From NCBI RefSeq assembly GCF_023822005.2, contig NZ_CP098806.1:5640501-5704500 (forward strand): a stretch of 64,000 nt of DNA, read 5' to 3'. Shown piece by piece: positions 1 through 8,301 of the stretch. A model generated the notes under the pieces. It saw only the letters and a program-made list of their open reading frames with translations, did no database searches and was not told the DNA's origin. The stretch's first letter is position 1; each line of letters begins with the position of its first letter. This stretch comes from Dyadobacter fanqingshengii (GTDB lineage: Bacteria; Bacteroidota; Bacteroidia; Cytophagales; Spirosomataceae). Made by a program: the position numbers and the translations under genes.

Positions 1-616
1 GGAATAGCCATTCGTGATCCGCACCCATAAAGCGCTCCTCACCTTTATTAATATTGGCAATCCGGCTCCTTTTCGACCATTCCATCGCAATCCACATGCC
101 TACATCGGGATGAACGATCCGGAAAATCATCTGGAAAAAACTGTTTTCAAAAACCTGTTTCAGAAACTTGTAAGTGCTGTCGCCCGGCCCCAGTCCATCA
201 CCGTGGCCAACTAATATGGTTTTTGAAACGCCTTTTGTATCGAATGTAAACGAGACCGGATTCCGGTAAATAACCGCCCCAACTTCCTCCGTCAGGTAAC
301 CCGACATCCACATATCATGGTTTCCGGTGAAAATGATCAGCTCAATTCCTTTGTCTGAAAGCTCCGCCAGCTTGCCTAGTAACCGTACAAAACCTTTGGG
401 GACTGCCTTTTTGTATTCAAACCAAAAATCAAAAATATCGCCTACCAAAAATATCACCTGCGCATCGTGCTGGATGGATTCCAGCCAGCTTACAACACGT
501 TTTTCTCGCTCACGGCTTTGTATCTGGGAAGGGACGCCAAGATGATAATCAGATGAAAAATAGGCGCGGCGGCCGTGTTGCAAGTGAATCGTCTTTTTCT
601 CAAAATGAAAGTTCAT
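1..616 (-). CDS. lpxH: UDP-2,3-diacylglucosamine diphosphatase-like metallophosphoesterase (partial)
   Basis: The reading frame runs off the left edge, so about 205 N-terminal residues are visible and the C-terminus is missing. Calcineurin-type metallophosphoesterase motifs occur in order: SSDYHLG (D23, H25), GDIFDFW (D60), GNHD (98-101) and GHGD (137-140). This set and spacing fit the Bacteroidota LpxH group, which cleaves UDP-2,3-diacylglucosamine to lipid X at the inner membrane during lipid A synthesis. The ATG at 616-614 is chosen because the N-terminus then leads directly into the first metal motif. The gene is divergent from the OmpA-family gene. Other small metallophosphoesterases of this fold are possible; LpxH is preferred because of the HGDGLGPGD stretch. 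Confidence 0.8.
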   Translation of the reverse strand, partial: MNFHFEKKTIHLQHGRRAYFSSDYHLGVPSQIQSREREKRVVSWLESIQHDAQVIFLVGDIFDFWFEYKKAVPKGFVRLLGKLAELSDKGIELIIFTGNHDMWMSGYLTEEVGAVIYRNPVSFTFDTKGVSKTILVGHGDGLGPGDSTYKFLKQVFENSFFQMIFRIVHPDVGMWIAMEWSKRSRIANINKGEERFMGADHEWLF

Positions 617-776
617 GCGGAAGTTTAAATGCGCTGCAATTTACAATCTTCCTTTTAATTGACACCGCAATTAAGCCTTCGGATTGGTTTGGCGCCGCTA
701 ACTCAAATAGTTTCATACCCGATAACTAAATGATTATATTTAATATAATGTTCATCCAACTAAAAATCAGCACATT

Positions 777-2168
777 ATGAAAGGATTATATGTAATGTTG
801 GTCGCGGCGGTTGTTATGGCTTTTTGTTCTGTGACAGCATTAGCGCAAATACGGATCAATGAGCCCGGGCGGGTTGTTGAAAGGCAGGCCGAGAACAGGG
901 CTAACAGAAAAATTGATCAGGCGGTAGACAAGGGTTTTGATTCGGTGGAAGAGGGGATCGGTAATCTCTTTAAAAAGAAAGATAAAAAAGCGAAGGAGGT
1001 AGAAAGTGCCAATCCGGATTCGAATGGTGATAAAAAGCCGGAAAGTAATGCTTCTTCCAATGCTGGTAATGAGGCAAATATTGAGAATGGGACGCCAGTC
1101 AAAGCCGGAAAGCCCAGTTTGAAGTCTTATAGTAAGTTTGATTTCATCCCTGGGGAAAAGGTCGTGGCGGTGGAAGATTTCGCGCAGGATGCCGTTGGAG
1201 ATTTCCCGGCCAAATGGAACACCAATTCATCCGGCGAGGTGGTCACCATTGAAGGAACCGAGGGGAAATGGCTGATGCTAGGCCCGGAAGGCGTTTTTTA
1301 TCCGGAATTTGTAAATAAACTTCCCGAAAATTTCACGCTGGAATTCAATCTGGCCACAACATCCGAATTCAGTTTTTATTCGGGTTATTTAAGGACGATT
1401 ATTGCCGAAGTGGCCAGCCCGGCCAAGGATTTTACAAACTGGAAAGGGTTTGATGGCGGCAAAAAAAACGGAATCGAGCTGGGGCTGCATCCGCATGACG
1501 CAGGCGGCACTCAGGGAATTGCAATGTTTAACGTCTTTGGCGACGAGAATGCTGCTTCGATCATGAAAAATGAAAAGAGCTTTCCGGCTTTCCACGTGCC
1601 CGAGCATAATGTTGTAAAAGTGTCTGTTTGGCGGCAAAAGGGCCGGATGCGGCTTTATGTGGATGATTATAAGGTGTGGGATCTGCCCCGCGCATTCAAT
1701 CCCGAGAAAAATTACAACTTCATAGCATTCTCCAACCAGGGTTACCACGAAGAAGCCAACCGTTACTTTATCTCCAATCTCAGGATTGCAGTCGGTGCGC
1801 CGGATACGAGAAGCAAACTCATCACAGAAGGTAAATTTTCCACGACAGGCATTTTGTTCGATGTGAATTCTGCCAATATCAAACCTGAATCTTACGGCGT
1901 GTTAAAAGACATCGCCAATGTGCTGACCGAAAATGGCACGGTGAAGGTCAAAATCATCGGTCATACCGATAGTGATGGTGACGACGGGAGCAACCTGGCA
2001 TTATCCAAGAAGCGATCTGAGGCTGTGAAAGAAGCATTATCCAAAGATTTTGCCATCGATAAGACACGATTGGAAACGGACGGAAAAGGGGAAAGCGAGC
2101 CTGCTACACCCAACACAACCTCCGAAGGAAAGGCCAATAATCGTCGGGTGGAATTTGTGAAAATGTAG
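777..2168 (+). CDS. OmpA family outer-membrane/peptidoglycan-associated protein
   Basis: 463 residues. A signal peptide (about 1-23, ending TALA before Q) is followed by a low-complexity Lys/Glu/Asn-rich stretch (about 60-115). A central beta-rich region (about 125-350) resembles a LamG/concanavalin-like fold. The C-terminal OmpA domain (about 355-463) carries FDVNSANIKPES, the IIGHTDSDG signature and the closing ANNRRVEF. OmpA C-domains bind diaminopimelate in peptidoglycan, so this protein probably links an envelope component to the wall. The central domain suggests ligand or carbohydrate binding, which is an inference. It is followed 60 bp later by another exported protein on the same strand. 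Confidence 0.85.
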   Translation: MKGLYVMLVAAVVMAFCSVTALAQIRINEPGRVVERQAENRANRKIDQAVDKGFDSVEEGIGNLFKKKDKKAKEVESANPDSNGDKKPESNASSNAGNEANIENGTPVKAGKPSLKSYSKFDFIPGEKVVAVEDFAQDAVGDFPAKWNTNSSGEVVTIEGTEGKWLMLGPEGVFYPEFVNKLPENFTLEFNLATTSEFSFYSGYLRTIIAEVASPAKDFTNWKGFDGGKKNGIELGLHPHDAGGTQGIAMFNVFGDENAASIMKNEKSFPAFHVPEHNVVKVSVWRQKGRMRLYVDDYKVWDLPRAFNPEKNYNFIAFSNQGYHEEANRYFISNLRIAVGAPDTRSKLITEGKFSTTGILFDVNSANIKPESYGVLKDIANVLTENGTVKVKIIGHTDSDGDDGSNLALSKKRSEAVKEALSKDFAIDKTRLETDGKGESEPATPNTTSEGKANNRRVEFVKM

Positions 2169-2228
2169 TCGGGGCGTGGTTTTTTAGCAGTCTCTTTCTA
2201 GATTGCGCACCGTTTACAACCCATAGTA

Positions 2229-2966
2229 ATGAAAAGATATTTTGCTTCCCTAATGATCCTTTGCGCACTTGCTTACAGTGCGCCCATTTTTGCTCAGGCC
2301 CCCAAAAAGATCCCGGCCGACAAACAACGTGCTGCCCAATGGCAACCCGCCAAAGGTCAGTACTATTTCAGCCATTCGCTGGTTTATGATTATGAGAATA
2401 AAGCGGATCAAACCAAAGGAACAATCACCATTTACATTGATCCGGTGAGTGGCGGAATGTGTTTCAAGAAAGAAAGCAGCTTCGGAGTCGGCGGTAAAGA
2501 TTTCGATTTCGTGATAGGCTTCCCGGATGGAAAATACATTTTTTGCGGCGCAGATGATAATGGTAAAAAGATCAAAATCAATGAAGCAGTGGGCGCATTG
2601 AAGCCCGGACCGGATACAAAGGCACAAGCGAGAGAAGATTTCTCGACTTACTGGGCAGCAACAGGAAACAAAAGGGATGATTTTGGTTTTGAAAGTCTCG
2701 AATATAACGTGAGTTTTGCCACTTCCGAGAATAAGGATACAGTTTGGATTGCCAAAACACCGTTTAATGTTTATCCGATATATGGGCTGGAATTCGTAGA
2801 AAGCGCAGTTGCTCTGCCCATTTCTTTGGATTATATGCACCTTTTGGAGCCTAATCAGCTGGTGGCCGAAATCAATTCTAAAGACATTGTTTTGAAATTG
2901 AAAAGCTTCGGCCGTGATCCGCAAACTGTTACAACAAAAGGATACACCGAATTTAAAACAGAATAA
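2229..2966 (+). CDS. Exported protein of unknown function
   Basis: 245 residues with a clear signal peptide (MKRYFASLMILCALAYSAP, cleavage near FAQA at about 22). I do not recognise the family. The mature part looks like a soluble beta-rich periplasmic protein; no lipobox, heme motif or membrane helix is visible after the signal. It follows the OmpA-family gene by 60 bp on the same strand and ends at a strong bidirectional terminator, so the two may be co-transcribed and work together in the envelope. Confidence 0.7.
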   Translation: MKRYFASLMILCALAYSAPIFAQAPKKIPADKQRAAQWQPAKGQYYFSHSLVYDYENKADQTKGTITIYIDPVSGGMCFKKESSFGVGGKDFDFVIGFPDGKYIFCGADDNGKKIKINEAVGALKPGPDTKAQAREDFSTYWAATGNKRDDFGFESLEYNVSFATSENKDTVWIAKTPFNVYPIYGLEFVESAVALPISLDYMHLLEPNQLVAEINSKDIVLKLKSFGRDPQTVTTKGYTEFKTE

Positions 2967-3010
2967 AAAAACATTTGCCGTCCCTATAAAGAGACGGCAA
3001 ATGTTTTTTT
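2966..3010. terminator. Bidirectional intrinsic terminator
   Basis: A perfect 12-bp stem (2971-2982 pairs with 2993-3004) is flanked by A-tracts on the left and T-tracts on the right, so it can serve both converging genes (2229-2966 plus and 3010-3522 minus). The T-tract overlaps the stop region of the minus gene. Confidence 0.9.
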
Positions 3011-3522
3011 TATTCTGAAATTGCTTCTGCTTCTGCTTGTTCTGCTTTTACTTCTGATAACGGGCGCATATTAGCGGGAATTTCCTGCTCATCCTCTTCC
3101 GAAGTGTATGGGAAAACGTCCAGAATCGGGGTTAATACAATATCCGTAGTTTCGTAAGGGATCAGGAAATTGCGCATGCTTTCGTTGATCCTATCGAGCG
3201 CTTGCTGGATGCCATCCGCGTTCACAAGCATATAATTCACGATTTTCTTCTCCTTACCGCTTTTCTCATCCACTGAAAAGTAGATCACTTTTGCTTTAAA
3301 CCACTGTTCGCCTTCCTCAAATGCGAACAAATCCGCAAGCCGCATACGCGAAATGCTCATCACGCTGAACTCGCTGGCGCCAGTTACAATTTGCTTGTAA
3401 AGCCTGGCCTCAGACTCTGTATATGAAACGGCGTCTACCAGATAAACCTCATTGATTGTTTTAAGACTCCCTGCCTCATCCTCTTTTTGATACCGAATTT
3501 TCCCTAAATACCAGCTCGCCAT
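3010..3522 (-). CDS. DUF4494 family protein
   Basis: 170 residues from the ATG at 3522. A longer frame exists to 3555, but the family typically starts with a W-Y-x-x-K-I-R-Y motif close to the Met, matching MASWYLGKIRYQK here. It is a soluble cytoplasmic protein with an acidic C-terminal tail rich in Glu/Ala. DUF4494 is widespread and conserved in Bacteroidota but has no assigned function. It is divergent from the LEA14-like lipoprotein gene. Confidence 0.8.
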   Translation of the reverse strand: MASWYLGKIRYQKEDEAGSLKTINEVYLVDAVSYTESEARLYKQIVTGASEFSVMSISRMRLADLFAFEEGEQWFKAKVIYFSVDEKSGKEKKIVNYMLVNADGIQQALDRINESMRNFLIPYETTDIVLTPILDVFPYTSEEDEQEIPANMRPLSEVKAEQAEAEAISE

Positions 3523-3666
3523 ATTTGTAGTTTTGTTTTTCTTAAAAGTAGGCAAATGTAAACGCTTGGGTGAAGGCGTGCAAAAAATATAGTCACAAAC
3601 TAATAATCGTTGTGCGGTGCATGCGTTGTGATACCTACTGTTTAACTTGCGAAAAATATTTTGATA

Positions 3667-4293
3667 ATGAAAAAGAACATTTGGGTCCTTGTACTCATGA
3701 TTGTAGCCGGTGTGGCTTCAAGTTGCGGAGTGGGCCGCCAGGTTGCCGATGCCAAAACTTTTGGAGATTGTAAATACGACATTGCGTCCGTGGATAGCGT
3801 TTATCTGGCCGGAATTGACATCAGGGAATTCCGTAACATCCGCAGTTTCAGCGATTTTGATCTGGCCAAATATCCGGGATTGGCAATGGGGCTTTTGCGT
3901 AAAAATGTGCCTTTGGATATAAGGGTTAACATTGATATTACAAATCCAACCAAAAATCGCGCAGCGATTAACCAGTTGGAATACAAAGTGTTGCTTACCA
4001 ATAATGAGATTTTCAATGGTTTCCTTAGCCAGCTGATCGAAGTTATGCCGGGAACAAGTCCGACAAGAGTTCCGGTGCGGTTGAATACCAATGCTTACCA
4101 GTTGCTATCCAACGACAAAACGCGTGACGAGTTCGTCAATATGATTCTCGCGTTGACGGGTAAGGCCGATGCAAAGCCTACGAAATTCCAGGTGAAGATC
4201 CGGCCAACGCTTGATGTGGCCGGGAAACAAGTTAACTATCCAGGATACATTACATTTGAAAAAGAAATCACCAGCAAAATGCTGGCACGCTAA
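3667..4293 (+). CDS. LEA14-like (LEA type 2) lipoprotein
   Basis: 208 residues from the ATG at 3667 (an in-frame TTG at 3661 is less likely). The N-terminus is a lipoprotein signal with lipobox ASSC. The region of about 70-200 matches the LEA type 2/WHy fold: alternating strands with the typical 'DIRVNIDITNPT' segment, where the family puts its conserved NPN-like turn. Such lipoproteins sit in the bacterial envelope; a molecular role is not established. It lies 18 bp upstream of the polytopic membrane protein and is probably in one operon with it and exonuclease III. Confidence 0.75.
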   Translation: MKKNIWVLVLMIVAGVASSCGVGRQVADAKTFGDCKYDIASVDSVYLAGIDIREFRNIRSFSDFDLAKYPGLAMGLLRKNVPLDIRVNIDITNPTKNRAAINQLEYKVLLTNNEIFNGFLSQLIEVMPGTSPTRVPVRLNTNAYQLLSNDKTRDEFVNMILALTGKADAKPTKFQVKIRPTLDVAGKQVNYPGYITFEKEITSKMLAR

Positions 4294-4311
4294 GATCTAA
4301 ATCACAGAGTT

Positions 4312-6159
4312 TTGAGAATACTTGTAAACAACCCTTACCTTTTTCAATATTTCAGCCTTGTCGTTCTCCTGCTTGTTTTGTTTGGAATAAGCTTTTACAA
4401 AGGTCAGGTTGCATTAAGGAAATGGTCTGGAATAGCGCTTATCGTTACGCCGGTTGTTTATTTCTATCTCATTCTGGAAGCCTATACATTGAATATTCCT
4501 TACACGGATGACTTCAATCTGCTGGAAACGATCCATCATTTTCATGTTGCCAATGGTTTTGTAGGTAAAATTGAAGTGTTGTTTGAACAGGTCAATCAGC
4601 ACCGTTTTGCATTTGAAAGAACTGTCATGCTGATCATGTACTTTTTTACGGGTACGGTCAACATTAAAACACAAATTTTGCTCGGTAACCTCGCGTTGCT
4701 GGGCATTTTTTATTTATTATTCCTGACATTCAAGAAAGAGCAGATCTCCTGGTATTACTTCATTCCTGTTCCGTATGTACTTTTCAATCTGATTTATTTC
4801 GAAAATGCGGTTTGGGGAATTGCCGCGATCCAAAACACACCACTGATCTTTTTCGCACTCCTTTCCGCTTATGGAATGGGTAAGAATGATCAGAAAGGCT
4901 GGTATCTGGGAGTTGCCGCCGCGCTTTTGACAACATTTACCAGCGGAAGCGGCATTCTCACATGGATCATCGGAACGCTGATTCTGGCTTTACAGAAAAG
5001 ATTCAAATTGCTGTTTGTGTGGCTGGCAATCGCCTTTGCCATTGTGCTTTTCTACTTTTTGTTCGATTACCAGGTCATTCCTTCGCATACCGGGTCCATC
5101 TGGCCGCACCCGATTTTTAACATCATTTTTGTCTTCGCTTTCTGGGGCAATGCACTGTATCTGGACGTTATCCACCCGATCGCTAATTCATTTTACGTGG
5201 ACATGATCTGGTGCGTTTTGCTGGGCGCGGGCATTTTACTCATTTTCTTCATTTGGCTGGTAAGGCTCATCATGGCCAGGACAACGCTTTGGAGCGACTG
5301 GTTTTTGTGGGGCGCCATGATGTTTGCAATGGGAACGGGCGCAATGTTCGTGATTAGCAGGCCTATCAACACGTATGTCATGTATGGCGGCAACATTTTT
5401 TCGCGGCGTTACATGATTTTCGGGGTGGCTTTGCTGGCAACGGTTTATGTGTGTGTTGTGATTTTGGTCAAAAATTTCAAAAACGGAAAGAACATTGTCG
5501 CAGGACTTGGTTTGTTATGTTTCCTGGCGCTGAATTTTGTGAGTTATTATTTGTCGGTGACCAGCATTCGCAAATTCCATGAAGACCTCGCGATAGACAG
5601 TTTTTACTGGACAAACCACAAAACTTTCCTGACAACAGGCGACAATTTTGGCGACATTCCTTTCTGGAACCACCCGACCAGGATGAGCAACATGATTGAT
5701 ACATTGGATGCAAACGGTCTGCTCGATTTTGATCAATTCAAACAATTGCCTGAACACAAGCGCATCATTACAGAAACAGGAGATAAAGCGACGCGCTATA
5801 ACGGGAGATTTGATTTAAAAATCAGTTACCTGAACGACCTTAATAATGTTCCCTCCAAGTTCCTGCGTTTTGAAGCAACGCATAATGGGGCCTCTGAGCC
5901 GGTTTACTTTGTGCTTGCTTCCGCTAATCGCACCATTTTGCTGCCCGCACTTCCTGTGCCTAACTCAGTGGGTGATTTGATTCAAAAGCAAACCTATTAC
6001 AGCTCCAACTATCAATATTCGTTATACCGGACAAAGCTTCCGGCGGGTTTATTTGAAGTCTGGATGATGGAAAAAGATCCTGCTGCGCCGGGAAAATGGA
6101 AATCGTATTTTACGGGTAAAAGCATTTCCCTACTTGACAGTACATTAGCCATTAAATAG
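4312..6159 (+). CDS. Polytopic membrane protein, GT-C glycosyltransferase-like
   Basis: 615 residues with about eleven hydrophobic helices over residues 10-410, then a soluble C-terminal domain of about 180 residues. The first large loop holds IPYTDDF followed by a NQHRFAFER stretch; an acidic pair in the first extracytoplasmic loop is typical of GT-C lipid-linked-sugar transferases, so that fold is suggested but not proven. The start is TTG: the preceding gene's TAA lies in the same frame 21 bp upstream, and the next in-frame ATG is about 110 codons in. It is 18 bp after the LEA14-like gene and 5 bp before xth. Confidence 0.6.
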   Translation: MRILVNNPYLFQYFSLVVLLLVLFGISFYKGQVALRKWSGIALIVTPVVYFYLILEAYTLNIPYTDDFNLLETIHHFHVANGFVGKIEVLFEQVNQHRFAFERTVMLIMYFFTGTVNIKTQILLGNLALLGIFYLLFLTFKKEQISWYYFIPVPYVLFNLIYFENAVWGIAAIQNTPLIFFALLSAYGMGKNDQKGWYLGVAAALLTTFTSGSGILTWIIGTLILALQKRFKLLFVWLAIAFAIVLFYFLFDYQVIPSHTGSIWPHPIFNIIFVFAFWGNALYLDVIHPIANSFYVDMIWCVLLGAGILLIFFIWLVRLIMARTTLWSDWFLWGAMMFAMGTGAMFVISRPINTYVMYGGNIFSRRYMIFGVALLATVYVCVVILVKNFKNGKNIVAGLGLLCFLALNFVSYYLSVTSIRKFHEDLAIDSFYWTNHKTFLTTGDNFGDIPFWNHPTRMSNMIDTLDANGLLDFDQFKQLPEHKRIITETGDKATRYNGRFDLKISYLNDLNNVPSKFLRFEATHNGASEPVYFVLASANRTILLPALPVPNSVGDLIQKQTYYSSNYQYSLYRTKLPAGLFEVWMMEKDPAAPGKWKSYFTGKSISLLDSTLAIK

Positions 6160-6164
6160 CTGAT

Positions 6165-6953
6165 ATGAAGATACTTACTTACAATCTTAACGGGATCCGG
6201 GCCGCATTGCGCAATGGTCTGGTTGAATGGTTAAGCACGGTTTCCGCCGACATTTTATGTTTTCAGGAGGTGAAGGCGACGCCTGATGTGGTGGATTTGT
6301 CTGGTCTTGAAGCGCTGGGTTATGAACTTATTGGCTGGCATGCTGCGGAAAAGAAGGGTTACAGCGGCGTCGCCATGTTTTCTAAAATCCAACCTGATAT
6401 GGTCTCAGCAGGTTGCGAAATTCCAGCTTATGATGCGGAAGGACGGATTTTACGAGCAGATTTCGGAGACATAACCATTTTGAATTGCTATTTTCCATCC
6501 GGGACCAGCGGGGAAATTCGTCAGGGGGTGAAAATTCAGTTTCTGAGTGACTTTTTCGATTGGGTTACTGCGTTGAGAAAAGAACGTCCTAACCTGATCA
6601 TCTGCGGCGACTACAACATTGCGCACACGGAAATTGACATTCATGATCCCGTCCGGAACAAGAAAATGTCCGGTTTCCTGCCCGAAGAAAGAGAATGGAT
6701 GACCAAATGGTTTGGTAATGGTTATACGGACGCATTCCGTTTTAAAAACCCCGAGCTTCGCGAATATTCCTGGTGGACTTACCGCGCAGGCGCCCGCGGC
6801 AACAATAAAGGCTGGCGGATCGATTACATTTCGGTAGCGGATAGCATTAAAGATCGGATCATTTCGAGCCGGCAAATAAATGATGCCGTCCATTCGGATC
6901 ATTGTCCGGTGTGGTTAGAAATTGAATCGCCATATTCACGGAGCGACTCATAA
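6165..6953 (+). CDS. xth: Exodeoxyribonuclease III
   Basis: 262 residues, the usual length of the ExoIII/AP-endonuclease family. Motifs in order: NLNGIRA (7-13), FQEVKA with metal-binding E35, CGDYNIAH (about 147-154), WRIDYISV (about 218-225) and HSDHCPVW (about 243-250), which contains the catalytic Asp-His. The enzyme cleaves abasic sites and degrades 3' ends in base-excision repair in the cytoplasm. It begins 5 bp after the membrane-protein gene, implying co-transcription rather than functional relation. Confidence 0.95.
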   Translation: MKILTYNLNGIRAALRNGLVEWLSTVSADILCFQEVKATPDVVDLSGLEALGYELIGWHAAEKKGYSGVAMFSKIQPDMVSAGCEIPAYDAEGRILRADFGDITILNCYFPSGTSGEIRQGVKIQFLSDFFDWVTALRKERPNLIICGDYNIAHTEIDIHDPVRNKKMSGFLPEEREWMTKWFGNGYTDAFRFKNPELREYSWWTYRAGARGNNKGWRIDYISVADSIKDRIISSRQINDAVHSDHCPVWLEIESPYSRSDS

Positions 6954-6995
6954 ATTTTGTATTTTTGATCAAAGCAAGATTCAAACAAAAGCGTT

Positions 6996-7580
6996 ATGGA
7001 CATGCCAATGCCGGTGACAATGAAGATGGGAGACCTGATGAGTGAGGAAGAATTCTTCCGGTTTTGCCAAATGAACGACACACTAGAGTTCGAAAGGGAC
7101 TCGCAGGGAAATATTATACTTATGTCTCCAACAGGATTATTTACAGGAGGATTCAATTCCAGAGTTACCATGGAGTTAGGAATCTGGAACAAAGAAAATC
7201 AACTAGGCGAGGTTTTTGATTCGTCAACAGGTTTTACATTGCCTAACGGTGCAGTAAGGTCACCTGATGCTTCCTTCGTGATAAGCGAAAAATGGGATGC
7301 ACTTCCCGAAGACCAGCAGGAAACTTTTGGCCATGTTTGCCCTGATTTTGTAATCGAAATTCGCTCCAAGTCAGACGAGCTCCGTTATTTGCAGGATAAA
7401 ATGAAAGAATTCATCGCCAATGGCACTAAGCTGGGCTGGTTGATCGACCGCTTTGATAACAAAATCCACATTTACAGAGCTGATCAGTCCGTTTTCGTTC
7501 ACGAAACATTGAACGTGACGCTTTCCGGAGAGAACATTTTGCCAGGCTTTTTCCTGAATCCTGGCTCGCTTTTGAAATAA
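6996..7580 (+). CDS. Uma2 family (DUF820) endonuclease-like protein
   Basis: 194 residues. The PD-(D/E)xK-like core of Uma2 proteins is visible: SPDASFV (about 88-94) and PDFVIEIRSKSD (about 116-127), then LGWLID and the typical late IYR segment. Uma2 proteins are often multicopy in cyanobacteria and Cytophagales, and the biological role is not established. ATG codons at 6996 and 7002 both fit. A TATTTTTG motif at 6960-6967 could be the -7 element of its own promoter, although no good -33 element is seen. No partner antitoxin or methylase lies nearby. Confidence 0.8.
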   Translation: MDMPMPVTMKMGDLMSEEEFFRFCQMNDTLEFERDSQGNIILMSPTGLFTGGFNSRVTMELGIWNKENQLGEVFDSSTGFTLPNGAVRSPDASFVISEKWDALPEDQQETFGHVCPDFVIEIRSKSDELRYLQDKMKEFIANGTKLGWLIDRFDNKIHIYRADQSVFVHETLNVTLSGENILPGFFLNPGSLLK

Positions 7581-7607
7581 TGTTCATTTAGGTTAAAATC
7601 AGTTAGT

Positions 7608-8204
7608 TTGTTCCGTTACTTCTTCATTTACAAGCCGTTTGGAATGCTTTCACAGTTTACGCGCGAAGGTGATCATCCGACGCTTGGTGATCTGGGTTTC
7701 GAGTTTCCCAAAGATATTTACCCAGTAGGTCGCCTGGATGCGGATAGTGAGGGATTGTTGTTGTTAACCAATGATAATTTTCTCAAAACAAAGGTTTTAG
7801 ACCCAAAGAATAAGCATTCAAAAACGTACTATGCGCAAGTTGAAGGCGTCGTTACCGAAGAAGCCTGTGAAATGCTTCGCAGCGGCGTGCAAATTTCTAT
7901 TAACGGCAAAAAACACCTCACGCTCCCTGCGAAGGTTGATGCAATTGCCGAACCTTCACTTCCCGAACGTAACCCACCGATCCGTTTCCGACAAAACATT
8001 CCCGTTTCCTGGGTTTCCATCTCCATAGGCGAAGGCAAAAACAGGCAGGTAAGGCGTATGACCGCTGCCGCAGGTTTTCCCACATTGCGACTCGTGCGCT
8101 GGTCGATTGGGAAAATTTCTCTGGCGGACAAAACCGGTGAATTTCCTAAACCAGGGGACGTATGGGAAGTTACGGCCAAAGACGTGCGCGGCGTTTACGA
8201 TTGA
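7608..8204 (+). CDS. rluE: 23S rRNA pseudouridine synthase, RluE-type
   Basis: 198 residues. It starts straight into the family N-terminus (YFFIYKPFGMLSQFT), with the catalytic motif GRLDADSEG (catalytic D44) and the C-terminal GEGKNRQVRRMTAAAGFPTLRLVR stretch split across about 145-170. The start codon is TTG at 7608; no ATG gives the complete family N-terminus. The length and absence of an S4 domain fit the RluE/RsuA short group, which isomerises a uridine in 23S rRNA; the exact target site cannot be read from sequence. Confidence 0.85.
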   Translation: MFRYFFIYKPFGMLSQFTREGDHPTLGDLGFEFPKDIYPVGRLDADSEGLLLLTNDNFLKTKVLDPKNKHSKTYYAQVEGVVTEEACEMLRSGVQISINGKKHLTLPAKVDAIAEPSLPERNPPIRFRQNIPVSWVSISIGEGKNRQVRRMTAAAGFPTLRLVRWSIGKISLADKTGEFPKPGDVWEVTAKDVRGVYD

Positions 8205-8239
8205 GTTAATTGCTGCTTTCACAAAACCTTTGTGCAATG

Positions 8240-8269
8240 TTGCCAAACCGGAGAGAAGGCTTAATTTTG
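8240..8269 (+). promoter_or_regulatory. Bacteroidota-type promoter for mutS
   Basis: TTG at 8240-8242, a 19-bp spacer, then TAATTTTG at 8262-8269: an exact match to the TTG-N19-TAnnTTTG consensus of the Bacteroidota housekeeping sigma factor. It lies 32 bp upstream of the mutS TTG start, giving a short leader. Confidence 0.75.
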
Positions 8270-8301
8270 TACATATCCTTTTCTTAAAATAAGGCTGATA
8301 G

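Noticed and set aside
3570..3773. Cys-rich open frame of 67 codons on the plus strand
   Set aside because: It overlaps the LEA14-like lipoprotein gene in another frame; the Cys pattern has no conserved spacing, and the lipoprotein reading is far stronger.
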